A DNA stretch of 57,978 bases from Microbacteriaceae bacterium (GCA_947486475.1 CANKTR010000006.1:1-57978), one strand, 5' to 3'. Shown: positions 46,039 through 54,659, numbered from the stretch's first letter. Made by a program: numbers and translations. The notes: generated from the letters alone by a model not told the origin.

Positions 46039-46769
46039 CACGCATCGACGGACGCACCAACGCCGAGCTTCGACCCGTAACAATCGAACGCGGGTGGTCG
46101 GCCCAGGCGGAAGGCAGCGCATTGATTTCGTTCGGTAACACCAAGGTTCTCTGCACCGCATCCTTCACGAACGGCGTTCCCCGCTGGATGACGGGCAAGG
46201 GCAAAGGCTGGGTGACCGCCGAATACGCGATGTTGCCGCGTGCAACGAACGACCGAAATGATCGTGAGAGCGTGAAGGGAAAAATCGGCGGGCGAACCCA
46301 CGAAATCTCTCGACTCATCGGGCGCAGCCTCCGCGCGGTGGTGGACATGAAGGCTCTCGGTGAAAACACCATCGTTATCGACTGTGACGTTCTCCAGGCC
46401 GACGGCGGAACCCGCACCGCGGCGATCACCGGCGCCTACATCGCCCTGCACGACGCAATCGAATGGGGCCGCGCGAAGGGATTCATCGGGAAAAACTCGG
46501 TCGCGTTGATTGATTCGGTCGCCGCAATCAGCGTGGGAATCATCGACGGAACACCGATGTTGGATTTGCAGTACACCGAGGACGTGCGCGCCGAGACCGA
46601 CATGAATGTCGTGGCGACAGGGCGGGGACTGTTCGTCGAGGTGCAGGGGACGGCGGAGGGCGCGCCGTTCGACAAGTCGGAACTCGATGCGCTGTTGACA
46701 CTCGCCACCGACGGAACGGCGCGCTTGACGGAAATTCAGTCGGCGACCTTGGCGGTGTCGCCGGCATGA
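46035..46769 (+). CDS. rph: Ribonuclease PH
   Basis: This 244-residue phosphorolytic exonuclease trims tRNA 3' ends. Conserved blocks are [50 protein letters not shown] (basic phosphate and RNA contacts), and [18 protein letters not shown] with the catalytic Asp. The end of the gene overlaps rdgB (ATGATGA region), so the two are translated together. No anomalies were seen. Confidence 0.97.
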   Translation: MTRIDGRTNAELRPVTIERGWSAQAEGSALISFGNTKVLCTASFTNGVPRWMTGKGKGWVTAEYAMLPRATNDRNDRESVKGKIGGRTHEISRLIGRSLRAVVDMKALGENTIVIDCDVLQADGGTRTAAITGAYIALHDAIEWGRAKGFIGKNSVALIDSVAAISVGIIDGTPMLDLQYTEDVRAETDMNVVATGRGLFVEVQGTAEGAPFDKSELDALLTLATDGTARLTEIQSATLAVSPA

Positions 46770-47356
46770 TGACGCTCGTGGTGGCGACGCACAACGCGCA
46801 CAAGCTGGCCGAAATCTCGCTCACTCTTGGAGCCCTGATCGGACCCGGAATCGAACTTGTCGCAACGGACGGACCCGAACCCGTCGAAGACGGAACGACG
46901 TTCGAGGAGAACGCCCTCATCAAGGCGCGCGAAGCGTTTCGCCGTTCGGGACAGCCGTCACTGGCGGATGACTCGGGAATCTGTGTCGATGCCCTGGATG
47001 GCGCTCCCGGTATTTTGTCGTCGAGATTTTCCGATGAAGGAACGGACGCCGCTAACCTCGCCCTTCTGCTGGAGAAGATGAAGGGCGTGAAGAACCGATC
47101 CGCGCGATTTGTTTGCGCGGTCGCTTTTGTCAGTGATGACGGCGAGCGCGTTGTGCGAGCGGAGTGGCCTGGTGCCATCCGCGCCGCCGCGAAGGGTAAA
47201 GCGGGATTCGGGTACGACCCGATTTTTGCTCCCGCCGGTTTCACCCGAACGGCGGCCGAACTGTCGTCGTTGGAAAAAGCGGCGTTCAGTCACCGAGCCC
47301 GCGCACTGGGACTCATCGCGCCGACGATCAACCGTTATGCGCAGGCGCGTGGCTAA
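46766..47356 (+). CDS. rdgB: Non-canonical purine NTP pyrophosphatase (dITP/XTP)
   Basis: This 196-residue HAM1/RdgB enzyme hydrolyses dITP, XTP and related nucleotides to keep them out of DNA and RNA. Landmarks are [27 protein letters not shown] (metal ligand Glu), [18 protein letters not shown] and the late [11 protein letters not shown]. Two adjacent ATG codons at 46766 and 46769 are both possible starts; they overlap the rph stop. The Nramp gene follows closely, with its ATG two bases after the stop. Confidence 0.95.
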   Translation: MMTLVVATHNAHKLAEISLTLGALIGPGIELVATDGPEPVEDGTTFEENALIKAREAFRRSGQPSLADDSGICVDALDGAPGILSSRFSDEGTDAANLALLLEKMKGVKNRSARFVCAVAFVSDDGERVVRAEWPGAIRAAAKGKAGFGYDPIFAPAGFTRTAAELSSLEKAAFSHRARALGLIAPTINRYAQARG

Positions 47357-47357
47357 C

Positions 47358-48584
47358 ATGGCCCGCAATTCGACCCGCATTGCACTGGTGTCACTCTTGG
47401 GGCCTGCATTTGTCGCCGGGGTTGCTTACCTGGACCCGGGAAACGTCGCGGCCAATATCACCGCGGGGGCACAACTCGGCTTTCTCCTGATTTGGGTCGT
47501 GGTCGCGGGAAACATCATCGCGTGGCTCGTTCAATATCTTTCGGCAAGTCTGGGCATTGTCACGGGGAAGAGCCTGCCCGAGGTCCTCGGAACGCGGATG
47601 CAATCCCGCGGCGGGCGGTTGGCGTACTGGTTTCAGGGCGAAGTCATCGCGATGGCCACCGATGTCGCCGAAGTGGTGGGCGGGGCAATCGCTCTCAACC
47701 TGTTGTGGGGCGTCCCGCTCTGGCAGGGCGGACTGATCATCAGCGCGGTGTCTTTGGCTGTCCTCGGAGTCCATTCACGCTTCGGTGCACGACCGTTCGA
47801 ACGCGTCATCGTTCTGTTTCTCGTCGTCATCGCGGTCGGGTTCGGCGTCGCGCTCTGGGGGGAACCCGTCGACTCATCGGAACTGCTGGCCGGACTCGTT
47901 CCACGACTTCAGGGTTACGACTCGGTGCTCCTCGCGGCAGCGATTCTCGGTGCAACGGTGATGCCCCACGCTATCTACGCTCACTCCGGTTTTGCCCGCG
48001 ATCGGATCGTCGCGTCGGACAACATTCCGATTGAACGGCTGCGCGTCGCGACCCGGGTCGATGTCTCGCTTGCTCTCGTGATCGCTGGGTCAGTCAACAT
48101 CGCGCTTCTCGTCATCGGTGCCGTCCTCCTCGTCGGGCAACCGAACACCGACACTCTCGACGGGGCGTTTGTCGCGTTACAGAATGTGTCCGGTCCGATG
48201 ATTGCAACGGCATTCGCGGTCGCGTTACTCGCCTCGTCACTCGCGTCCACGGCCGTGGGTGCGTATGCGGGGGCCGAAATCATGCACGGACTGATTCGCC
48301 GCAGAATCCCGCCGCTGGTTCGGCGAGGCGTCACGGTGGTACCCGCGATTGTCATCCTCGCGCTCGGAGTTGAGCCGACCACCGCGCTGATTCTGTCGCA
48401 GGTGATCTTGAGCTTCGGCATCCCGTTCGCACTGATTCCGCTCATCGTTCTCACCGGAAATCGTGACGTGATGGGCACGTATCGTTCGCACGGCATGGTT
48501 CGAGCGCTCGCAGCGGCCGCCACCGCGCTCGTGATCATCATCAACGGTGGACTCATCGTCCTCATGCTTGGTGCGGGAGGTTAG
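47358..48584 (+). CDS. mntH: Nramp-family Mn/Fe(II) transporter
   Basis: This 408-residue protein has about 11 transmembrane helices. The first carries the metal-site motif VAYLDPGNVAANI, and helix 6 has ATVMPHAIYAHS, with the unwound DPGN and MPH segments that bind Mn, Fe or similar divalent metals with protons. The frame is open upstream, but that part lies inside rdgB; GTG 47349 is another possible start. Its TAG overlaps the stop of the convergent dedA. The metal is inferred from the family, and no MntR or Fur box was identified. Confidence 0.9.
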   Translation: MARNSTRIALVSLLGPAFVAGVAYLDPGNVAANITAGAQLGFLLIWVVVAGNIIAWLVQYLSASLGIVTGKSLPEVLGTRMQSRGGRLAYWFQGEVIAMATDVAEVVGGAIALNLLWGVPLWQGGLIISAVSLAVLGVHSRFGARPFERVIVLFLVVIAVGFGVALWGEPVDSSELLAGLVPRLQGYDSVLLAAAILGATVMPHAIYAHSGFARDRIVASDNIPIERLRVATRVDVSLALVIAGSVNIALLVIGAVLLVGQPNTDTLDGAFVALQNVSGPMIATAFAVALLASSLASTAVGAYAGAEIMHGLIRRRIPPLVRRGVTVVPAIVILALGVEPTTALILSQVILSFGIPFALIPLIVLTGNRDVMGTYRSHGMVRALAAAATALVIIINGGLIVLMLGAGG

Positions 48585-49234
48585 GCGGCGGGGTCTTCTT
48601 CGCGAATCTCGCGGCGCTCCCGAAGCCAGTGGATTCCAATCGTGCCGAAGCTGACCACGATCACGGCGAGCAGCACAATGTCGATGTATTCGATCACCAG
48701 ATCGGCGACACCGGGGATGAAAGCGACGAGCCACCCAATGAAGGGCAGCAACGCGGCCCACAACAGTGCACCGAGAGCATTGAACAGGGTGAAGGTCAGC
48801 CGATTCATTTTGCCGATGCCGGCGGCGACGGGGAGGAGCGTTCGGACAATCGGGACGTACTGACCGATGGTCAGCGATAACGGACCCCATTTCTGAAAGA
48901 ACGCTTCGGTGCGGACAACGCTCTTGTGGGAGAGCAATCCGCCCTCGGACCGGCGAAAGACCGCGGGTCCGCCCACTTTGCCGATCTGGTACCCGAGTTG
49001 GTTTCCCGCGATGGAAGCGAAAAAGATGACGAGTGAGACCAGCCAAATCGGCTGCGGAATCGTGCCGGTGTTGGTGAGGACTCCGGTTACCAACAAGAGA
49101 GTATCCCCGGGCAACATGAACCCGATGAGCAGACCGGTTTCCACGAAAACGGTTGCGGCGACGAGAAGCAGCGCCCAGTTCCCCGCACCTTCGATGAGTG
49201 CGGCGGGGTCAATGATTCCAGCGGCAAGTATCAC
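48581..49234 (-). CDS. DedA-family membrane protein
   Basis: This 217-residue DedA protein is a VTT-domain membrane protein of the family now linked to polyprenyl-phosphate or phospholipid movement. Typical blocks are VETGLLIGFMLPGDTLLLVTG, AGNQLGYQIGK and YVPIVRTLLPVAAGIGKM, followed by a long helix pair. The C-terminal tail is charged (LRERREIREEDPA). Longer starts exist but would translate part of tRNA-Leu (residues such as WVRVPPP), so GTG 49234 with AAAGGG upstream is preferred. Only 18 bases separate it from the tRNA 3' end. Confidence 0.88.
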   Translation of the reverse strand: MILAAGIIDPAALIEGAGNWALLLVAATVFVETGLLIGFMLPGDTLLLVTGVLTNTGTIPQPIWLVSLVIFFASIAGNQLGYQIGKVGGPAVFRRSEGGLLSHKSVVRTEAFFQKWGPLSLTIGQYVPIVRTLLPVAAGIGKMNRLTFTLFNALGALLWAALLPFIGWLVAFIPGVADLVIEYIDIVLLAVIVVSFGTIGIHWLRERREIREEDPAA

Positions 49235-49252
49235 GTCTAACCCTTTCGTTTG

Positions 49253-49332
49253 TGCGGGTGGAGGGACTCGAACCCACACGCCGAAGCACAGGATCCTAAA
49301 TCCTGCGTGTCTACCAATTTCACCACACCCGC
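49253..49332 (-). tRNA. tRNA-Leu (TAG anticodon)
   Basis: On the minus strand GCGGGTG pairs with CACCCGC. The anticodon arm is CAGGA-TTTAGGA-TCCTG, giving anticodon TAG. A short variable arm with a CTTCGG loop and the T arm GTGGGTTCGAGTCCC follow. CCA is not encoded. The sequence downstream leads after 18 bases into dedA. Confidence 0.92.
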
Positions 49333-49341
49333 GGTTTTACT

Positions 49342-49347
49342 AGTCTA
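49342..49347 (-). promoter_or_regulatory. -10 box of tRNA-Leu (TAGACT on minus strand)
   Basis: TAGACT lies nine bases before the tRNA 5' end on the minus strand, the same hexamer used by the initiator tRNA gene. It may also drive dedA, since no separate promoter is clear. Confidence 0.5.
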
Positions 49348-49429
49348 GCGGTCGACGTTTTCGAGGGTGCGTCGAGACGTCCTGTGGAGAACGCCCACGG
49401 GCTGCAGGCGTACGCACCACGATGGGGGC

Positions 49430-50521
49430 ATGTCCTCGGCCGAATCTGTGGTGAGTCGCGTTCGTCGCGCGGTGTTGACGGGAGACGGCGTCGACGGTGC
49501 GATCGCCTCCGAGGTCCGCCGGGAAAACGAAAGGTCGCTCCGGGACCCGGTCGCCCACGAGGTCTCGGAGTCCGAGGTGAGTCAACGCATCAGCGGTTTT
49601 GGTCCGCTGCAACCGCTGCTCGACGACCCGTCCATCGAGGAAATCTGGATCAACGAACCCACCGCCGTCTTCGTGGCACGGTCGGGTCGGCACGAACGAA
49701 TTGCGACCGACCTCACCGTGGACGAACTGCGCACACTGGTCGAACGCATGCTCCGTCACAGCGGACGCCGAATAGACATCTCGCAACCGTTCGTCGACGC
49801 GTCGCTCCCGGACGGTTCGCGGCTTCACGTCGTCATCCCGCCCATCACGCGGGAACACTGGAGCATCAACATTCGCAAGTTTTCGCGGTCGGTCCGAACC
49901 CTGGACGATCTTGTCGCGCGCTCAACGGTGACTCCCGACGCCGGCGAGCTTCTGTCGAACGCCGTCCGGCGTGGTCACACCGTTCTCGTTTCGGGTGCAA
50001 CGCAGGCGGGGAAGACGACGATGGTGTGTGCGCTTCTCGACGAACTGGAATCCGCCGAACGCATCGTGACGGTCGAGGAAACGTTCGAGATTGCCTCCAC
50101 CCACATCGACGCCGTCGGGATGCAGTGCCGGGGTGCAAGCCTCGACGGGGTCGGTGAAGTGACGCTGCGGCGTTTAGTCAAGGAAGCGCTTCGCATGAGG
50201 CCGACACGACTCGTCGTGGGCGAGGTTCGCGGCGACGAGGCTCTTGACCTTCTCGTTGCGTTGAATTCGGGCATTCCCGGACTGTGCACGATTCACGCGA
50301 ATTCCGCCGCTGATGCCGTGCGCAAACTGGTGACACTTTGTCAACTCGCCGGGGGTGTGTCCGAAGTATTCGTGGCCTCGACAATTGTGGCGACGATTGA
50401 CCTCGTGGTGCACTGCCAGATGAACTCGGACGGACTCCGCCGGGTCGTCGAAATCTCTCGCCCCGCGAGCATTTCACCGGCGGCGGACATCGAAATGGAA
50501 TCACTGTGGGCCTTGACCTAG
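49430..50521 (+). CDS. tadA: Tad pilus assembly ATPase (TadA/CpaF)
   Basis: This 363-residue secretion ATPase drives Tad/Flp pilus assembly. An N-terminal domain (GFGPLQPLLDDPSIEEIWIN) precedes the RecA-like core with Walker A SGATQAGKTTMV (about 188-199), the arginine-rich VTVEETFEI segment, LRMRPTRLVVGEVRGDEALD as the Walker B region, and IHANSAADAVRKL. ATG 49430 has CACGAT six bases upstream, like other leaderless starts; the upstream open frame is not coding. It overlaps tadB by 16 bases. No TadZ, prepilin peptidase or secretin is in view. Confidence 0.92.
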   Translation: MSSAESVVSRVRRAVLTGDGVDGAIASEVRRENERSLRDPVAHEVSESEVSQRISGFGPLQPLLDDPSIEEIWINEPTAVFVARSGRHERIATDLTVDELRTLVERMLRHSGRRIDISQPFVDASLPDGSRLHVVIPPITREHWSINIRKFSRSVRTLDDLVARSTVTPDAGELLSNAVRRGHTVLVSGATQAGKTTMVCALLDELESAERIVTVEETFEIASTHIDAVGMQCRGASLDGVGEVTLRRLVKEALRMRPTRLVVGEVRGDEALDLLVALNSGIPGLCTIHANSAADAVRKLVTLCQLAGGVSEVFVASTIVATIDLVVHCQMNSDGLRRVVEISRPASISPAADIEMESLWALT

Positions 50522-51360
50522 TCCTCTGCGGAATCGGGCTGGGCGTTGGCCTGTTTCTGCTGTTGGTGCCGCGCATGGTTCACCGATTGCCGCGACTTCG
50601 GCAGTGGTGCGACGAGGCGGGGCTGGCAGGCGTCCCACTCAGTATCGTCGGTATCGTCCTGGGCACGGTGTCCGTCATCGTCGCAACGGCCGTGACCGCG
50701 ATCATCCCGATTCCCGCGGTCACCCCGCTGGGTGTCGCGCTCGGACTCGGCGTTCCCCTCATCGCGTTGTCGTCGGTTCGGGATTCTCGTCGACGCCGTG
50801 CCCGTGCGCTGTGGCCTGACGTGATTGATTCGATTCGCGTTTCGCTTCGGTCAGGTTCAACCCTGCTCGAGTCCGTCTCGGCGGCCGCCACCATGGTGCC
50901 GAGTGAGTGGCGTCCGGCGTGGGACGGTCTGGAGTCGGACCTCCGGCGGGGCTCCGACGCGGAGTCGGCCCTTCGTCGGCTCCAACACGTGCTCGCTGAC
51001 CCCACTGCCGATCGCGTCGTCGAATCACTCGCGGTAGCCCGTGAGTTCGGCGGCACCGAACTGCCCGCCGTGTTGTTCGAACTCGCCCGTTCTGTTCGGA
51101 AAGAACAGGGGATTCGAGACGAGGCGCGAACCCGACAATCCTGGGTCCGTCACGCCGCGACGCTCGGAGTGATTGCCCCGTGGGTGGTTCTCGCACTGCT
51201 CGCCAGCCGCCCCGAAAATCGGGATGCCTATGCGTCCTCGTCGGGTAGCGTGCTCATCGTCGCCTCAGCGGGCGCCACCGTCGTTGCGTATTTCGTCATG
51301 ACGGCGCTCGGGTCTCTGCGAGAACCCCGACGGTGGTTGACGGGTGGCATCGATGGTTGA
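50506..51360 (+). CDS. tadB: Tad pilus inner-membrane platform protein TadB
   Basis: This 284-residue protein is a type II secretion F-domain membrane protein. After two hydrophobic helices (VLCGIGLGVGLFLLLVP and a stretch around GIVLGTVSVIVATAV), the cytosolic F domain contains LWPDVIDSIRVSLRSGSTLLESVSAAA and LAVAREFGGTELPAVLFELA. Two C-terminal helices follow (ATLGVIAPWVVLALLA and VLIVASAGATVVAYFVM). It forms the platform that couples TadA to pilin assembly. GTG 50506 overlaps tadA; its stop overlaps tadC. Confidence 0.88.
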   Translation: MGLDLVLCGIGLGVGLFLLLVPRMVHRLPRLRQWCDEAGLAGVPLSIVGIVLGTVSVIVATAVTAIIPIPAVTPLGVALGLGVPLIALSSVRDSRRRRARALWPDVIDSIRVSLRSGSTLLESVSAAATMVPSEWRPAWDGLESDLRRGSDAESALRRLQHVLADPTADRVVESLAVAREFGGTELPAVLFELARSVRKEQGIRDEARTRQSWVRHAATLGVIAPWVVLALLASRPENRDAYASSSGSVLIVASAGATVVAYFVMTALGSLREPRRWLTGGIDG

Positions 51361-52024
51361 CATCGCGCTCGGGGCGCTGTTGGGACTCGGACTGTTCGTT
51401 CTCGTGTCGGGTCCCCTCGTTTCGCGGCTGGGAACGCGACTCGCCCCACACATTCGCGACGTCGGAATGCCTCAATCGAGTGCGGCGCACGACAATCCCG
51501 CGGTTCGAGTTCTCGCGCTCGTCGCGCGGGTTCCCCGTGCACTGATATCGCGAGGCCCTCGGCGAGGTCGAACCCGGTCCGCGGTGTCCGACGAGATCCC
51601 GGCCGTTCTCGACCTCCTCGGGCTGTGTGTGTCGACCGGTTTGACGATTCCGCACGCACTCGAGCGGATTGCGGCCAGTGGCCGGGGAATCCTGCCCGAC
51701 GAGTGTCGCCGAATCACCGCGGAAATCGGGTTGGGTGTTTCGGTCTCGGACGCGCTTCACGCGAGCGAGGTCCGAGTCGGCCACGCGGGTTGGTCGAGAC
51801 TCGTTGAACATCTGGAGATCGCGAGGCGACACGGAACACCCCTCATCGACATCATCCGATCGCTCGCCGCCGACGAACAACACGCCGCGGGGCAGAAGCT
51901 GTTGGAATCTGCCAGTGCGCGCGAGACGCTCATGATGTTCCCCTTGGTTTTTCTCATCCTCCCGGTCACGGTCATCATGGCCATCTTCCCCGGAGTGACC
52001 GCGCTCACGTCGATTTCGTTGTGA
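51353..52024 (+). CDS. tadC: Tad pilus inner-membrane platform protein TadC
   Basis: This 223-residue type II secretion F-domain protein is the usual partner of TadB. The core reads EIPAVLDLLGLCVSTGLTIP and SRLVEHLEIARRHGTPLIDI, followed by a pair of C-terminal helices (MMFPLVFLILPVTVIMAIFP). ATG 51353 with GGGTGG five bases upstream is preferred; GTG 51344 in frame is also possible. It overlaps tadB by eight bases. It lacks the N-terminal extra helices of longer TadC proteins, normal for actinobacteria. Confidence 0.87.
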   Translation: MVDIALGALLGLGLFVLVSGPLVSRLGTRLAPHIRDVGMPQSSAAHDNPAVRVLALVARVPRALISRGPRRGRTRSAVSDEIPAVLDLLGLCVSTGLTIPHALERIAASGRGILPDECRRITAEIGLGVSVSDALHASEVRVGHAGWSRLVEHLEIARRHGTPLIDIIRSLAADEQHAAGQKLLESASARETLMMFPLVFLILPVTVIMAIFPGVTALTSISL

Positions 52025-52069
52025 CGGGAGGTCAGTTCGCGCAATACTGGTGGTGTCGGAAGGGACCCC

Positions 52070-52456
52070 ATGAAGTTTCGCCTCACCATTGCCTTGATCC
52101 TCCAGATCGTTGCCATCCTGTTCAGCCTGAACGGTTGGATCGACGCCTTACAGGGTGGTGCAGCGGTTGTCATCGTCGCGTTGCTGACCGTGGCGGCGTG
52201 GGCGCTCGGGCGGGTGCGTCTCCCGGTCCTCACCTGGGGGTCACTGCTCGCGGCGATCGTGTTGAGTGCCGTGACGGTGACGCTCTTGGTCATCGCGTAT
52301 GACCCGATGGCACCGGAGACACAATTCGAGAACAACCCGATGTCCGAGGCGATCTCTGCACTCAACATTGTCTTCCGTGTCGCCTCGGTGGCGGTCATCG
52401 CTGGCTCCGTCTTTTACGCGATTCGAATCGGAGACACGCGGCGCCGTTCGTCCTGA
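52070..52456 (+). CDS. Small four-helix membrane protein in the tad locus
   Basis: I do not recognise this 128-residue protein. It has four predicted transmembrane helices (LTIALILQIVAILFSL, AAVVIVALLTVAAWALG, TWGSLLAAIVLSAVTVTLLV and VFRVASVAVIAGSVFYAI) and a short basic tail. ATG 52070 has GGAAGGG upstream. It lies between tadC and the pilin-like peptide, which suggests, but does not prove, a part in pilus assembly or in a neighbouring function. Confidence 0.6.
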   Translation: MKFRLTIALILQIVAILFSLNGWIDALQGGAAVVIVALLTVAAWALGRVRLPVLTWGSLLAAIVLSAVTVTLLVIAYDPMAPETQFENNPMSEAISALNIVFRVASVAVIAGSVFYAIRIGDTRRRSS

Positions 52457-52498
52457 TGTCCTCTGTGGATAACGCGCGCAGCGGTCAATGACTTTCGA

Positions 52499-52504
52499 CA
52501 CGCT
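52499..52504 (+). promoter_or_regulatory. Weak -10 candidate of the pilin-like gene (CACGCT)
   Basis: CACGCT is followed by GGGGGA and ATG 52511, the six-base spacing of leaderless starts but with a C in place of T in the first position. The same weaker design (CACGAT) precedes tadA. Confidence 0.3.
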
Positions 52505-52510
52505 GGGGGA

Positions 52511-52672
52511 ATGAACAACTCGAGAAGTGAAACTCCCGACCGCGGCGACGTTCCGGGTTGGGTTCTCATCACCCTCATGACCGCCGGTTTGGTCGTCGTG
52601 GTGTGGGCGATGGCCGGTCCCGCGCTCGGTGACGTCTTCAACAACGCGATTGACCGCGTGCTGACCCTCTGA
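52511..52672 (+). CDS. Small pilin-like peptide (53 residues)
   Basis: This 53-residue peptide is too short for most gene callers. It has a polar N-terminus (NNSRSETPDRGDV), then one hydrophobic helix (GWVLITLMTAGLVVVVWAMAG) and a C-terminal amphipathic end (PALGDVFNNAIDRVLTL). Size, single N-terminal helix and position between TadA-C and TadE fit a Flp-like pilin or minor pilin. The Gly-Trp before the helix might mark the processing site, though the usual Flp leader (Gly before Glu at +5) is not clear. It ends in TGATG with tadE. Confidence 0.6.
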   Translation: MNNSRSETPDRGDVPGWVLITLMTAGLVVVVWAMAGPALGDVFNNAIDRVLTL

Positions 52673-53058
52673 TGGACCGTCGCGACCGCGGAAGCGCTCC
52701 GGTGGAATTCGTCCTCGTCAGCGTTCTGCTCGTTGCCGTGACGTTGGCGGTGCTGCAGATCTCGTTCGTTGCCCACATCCGGTCGATTGCGATTGATTCG
52801 GCGATTGCCGGGGCCGCCCACGCGGCTCTTGCGGACACCACCGACACCGACGGTGTTGTCCGCACCGAAGACCTGATTGGGCGGGGTATCGCACGAGGAT
52901 TGGTGCAGGGTGTCTCGGTGAACTCCGCGCGGGTCGGCAACCGCGAGGTCGTTGTCGTCTCGGCCAATCTGGCCATCCCGATTGTCGGACCGTGGCTACA
53001 CGTCACGACTCTGGAGGTGAGGGGGCGCGCCTTTCGGGAAGTGCTGTCCAACGAATGA
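52672..53058 (+). CDS. TadE-family pseudopilin
   Basis: This 128-residue protein opens with DRRDRGSAPVEFVLVSVLLV, the TadE/TadG signature: a basic stretch, then Gly-Ser before a hydrophobic helix with Glu in the +5 region (APVEF). The rest is a small beta-rich globular domain (REVVVVSANLAIPIVGPWLH). It is probably a minor pilin assembled by the Tad machine. It overlaps the upstream peptide by TGATG. A strong hairpin terminator begins inside its stop codon. No third TadG-like gene follows. Confidence 0.85.
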   Translation: MDRRDRGSAPVEFVLVSVLLVAVTLAVLQISFVAHIRSIAIDSAIAGAAHAALADTTDTDGVVRTEDLIGRGIARGLVQGVSVNSARVGNREVVVVSANLAIPIVGPWLHVTTLEVRGRAFREVLSNE

Positions 53059-53080
53059 GGCCCCGCCGAAGCGGGGCCTC
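53057..53080. terminator. Bidirectional hairpin terminator between tadE and the permease
   Basis: A perfect ten-pair stem (GAGGCCCCGC / GCGGGGCCTC) with a CGAA loop begins within the tadE stop codon and ends 16 bases before the permease stop. It separates the convergent transcripts. Confidence 0.85.
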
Positions 53081-53096
53081 ACCGTAGGGCGAGTTG

Positions 53097-54581
53097 TTAC
53101 TTGCTGGCGCGCATCTTCTTCGCGACCTCGATGGCGTCCGAGTACGGAGCCTTCGAGCGAAGGTGAGGACGAGCGACGAGCAGGTACAGACCACCGGGGA
53201 CCAGCACCGCCACCACGCCGATGAGCGAGATGTTGTCGATGAACCAGTCACCGCTCACTCCGGGCTGGAGCAACCACGAGATTGCCCAGATTCCGTATGC
53301 GAGTGCCGCGATGTTGATGATCAGTCCGAACGAACCCAGGGTCCACGGTCCGGCGGGCTTCCAGCCACGGAACCGCTGGATGAGCGACGCGAGGACAACC
53401 GACTGGAACGCGATGTAGATGCCGAGAACGGCGAAAGCCGTGATCGGAACCAACGACGCCGGGTTGGCGTAGATGACGACACAGAGCAACATCGGGATGA
53501 TGCTCGCGACGAGCAGCGCGTTGGTGGGAACCTTGCTGCGGTCCGAGATCTGGCTGAGCCATCCGCTGGCGGGGAGCATCTTGTCGCGCGCGAACGAGTG
53601 CAGCAAGCGGCTTGCGGCAGCCTGCAGGCTCAAGCAGCACGAGATGAATGCAACGACAGCAACCACGAGGAACAGGCGTGCGCCGGTTTCTCCGAGGACA
53701 TCCGCGAGGATCGTTCCGATGGGGTCCGCGTTCTCTCCCGCTGCGGTCGCGGCGAGGAGCTCGGGCGATGCGGCGAGAACGTATCCCGAGAACGATGCGA
53801 GGGCCGAGACGCCACCGATGAGGATAGTGAGAATCATGGCCTTGGGAACCTCACGCGCGGCGTCGCCAACCTCTTCGGCGACGTCACCACAAGCCTCAAA
53901 CCCATAGAACATGAACAGACCGACGAGGGCTGCACCCATGAACGCGGTGCCATAATCAGCCGACGCAAAACCTTCGGTGAAGATGGTGAACTCGTTCTGG
54001 CGTTCGAAGAGGAGCAGGTACAGACCCAGTCCGACGACACCAATCAGCTCTGCCGCGAGACCGATGGTCGCGATACGGGCGAGGGTTTTCGTTCCTCCGA
54101 GGTTGACGAGAAGCGCGACCACGAGGAGGCTGATCGCAAGGATCAGTGTGAGTTCTGAGGAGACCTCGGTCACACCAAGGACGGTGGCGAGGAAGCCGGT
54201 GCCGTATTGCGCAACCGACGCGATCGTCACGAGCATCGCCCAGACGTAAACCCACGCGGCGAGCCATGCGGATCGGCGGCCGGCGAGGCGGCGCATCCAT
54301 GGATAGATTCCACCGGCGATGGGGAACTGAGAGACGACCTCGCCCATGACGAGTGCGACGAGCATCTGCCCACCGCCGACGATGAGGATCCAGAAGATGG
54401 AGCCCGGTCCGCCGGTCATGAGTCCTAGACCGAACAGTGCGTAAATTGCGACGAGCGGCGACAGGTAGGTGAACCCGAGTGCCATGGTGCTCCATACGGT
54501 CATGGAGCGGTTGTAGGACCCTTCGTATCCGAGAGCGCTGAGTTGCGCTTTGTCGGCTTGGGCCTTGTCTGACGTAGCCAT
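53097..54581 (-). CDS. APC-superfamily amino acid/amine permease
   Basis: This 494-residue permease has about 12 transmembrane helices. The first holds the APC helix-1 block around MALGFTYLSPLVAIYALFGLGLMTGGPG, and SQFPIAGGIYPWMRRLAGRR is the conserved loop between helices 2 and 3. Sequence features are closest to proteins annotated as amino acid, GABA or polyamine/choline-type permeases of actinobacteria. ATG 54581 has AAAGG seven bases upstream. It faces the P450 operon across the AT-rich control region and is its most likely substrate importer; the substrate is not determinable from sequence. Confidence 0.85.
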   Translation of the reverse strand: MATSDKAQADKAQLSALGYEGSYNRSMTVWSTMALGFTYLSPLVAIYALFGLGLMTGGPGSIFWILIVGGGQMLVALVMGEVVSQFPIAGGIYPWMRRLAGRRSAWLAAWVYVWAMLVTIASVAQYGTGFLATVLGVTEVSSELTLILAISLLVVALLVNLGGTKTLARIATIGLAAELIGVVGLGLYLLLFERQNEFTIFTEGFASADYGTAFMGAALVGLFMFYGFEACGDVAEEVGDAAREVPKAMILTILIGGVSALASFSGYVLAASPELLAATAAGENADPIGTILADVLGETGARLFLVVAVVAFISCCLSLQAAASRLLHSFARDKMLPASGWLSQISDRSKVPTNALLVASIIPMLLCVVIYANPASLVPITAFAVLGIYIAFQSVVLASLIQRFRGWKPAGPWTLGSFGLIINIAALAYGIWAISWLLQPGVSGDWFIDNISLIGVVAVLVPGGLYLLVARPHLRSKAPYSDAIEVAKKMRASK

Positions 54582-54659
54582 TGTGACCTTTCGATTGTTG
54601 TGGTAAATCGCGAGGTGCCACCGGCGTTGGTTGCACCCCGTTGTGCTGGGGCAAACATA

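Noticed and set aside
49235..49279. Longer N-terminus for DedA
   Set aside because: It would translate the 3' part of tRNA-Leu (residues such as WVRVPPP), a known false extension. The start at 49234 avoids it.
53097..54581. Permease as part of the tad operon
   Set aside because: It is on the opposite strand and is separated from tadE by a strong bidirectional terminator at 53057-53080.
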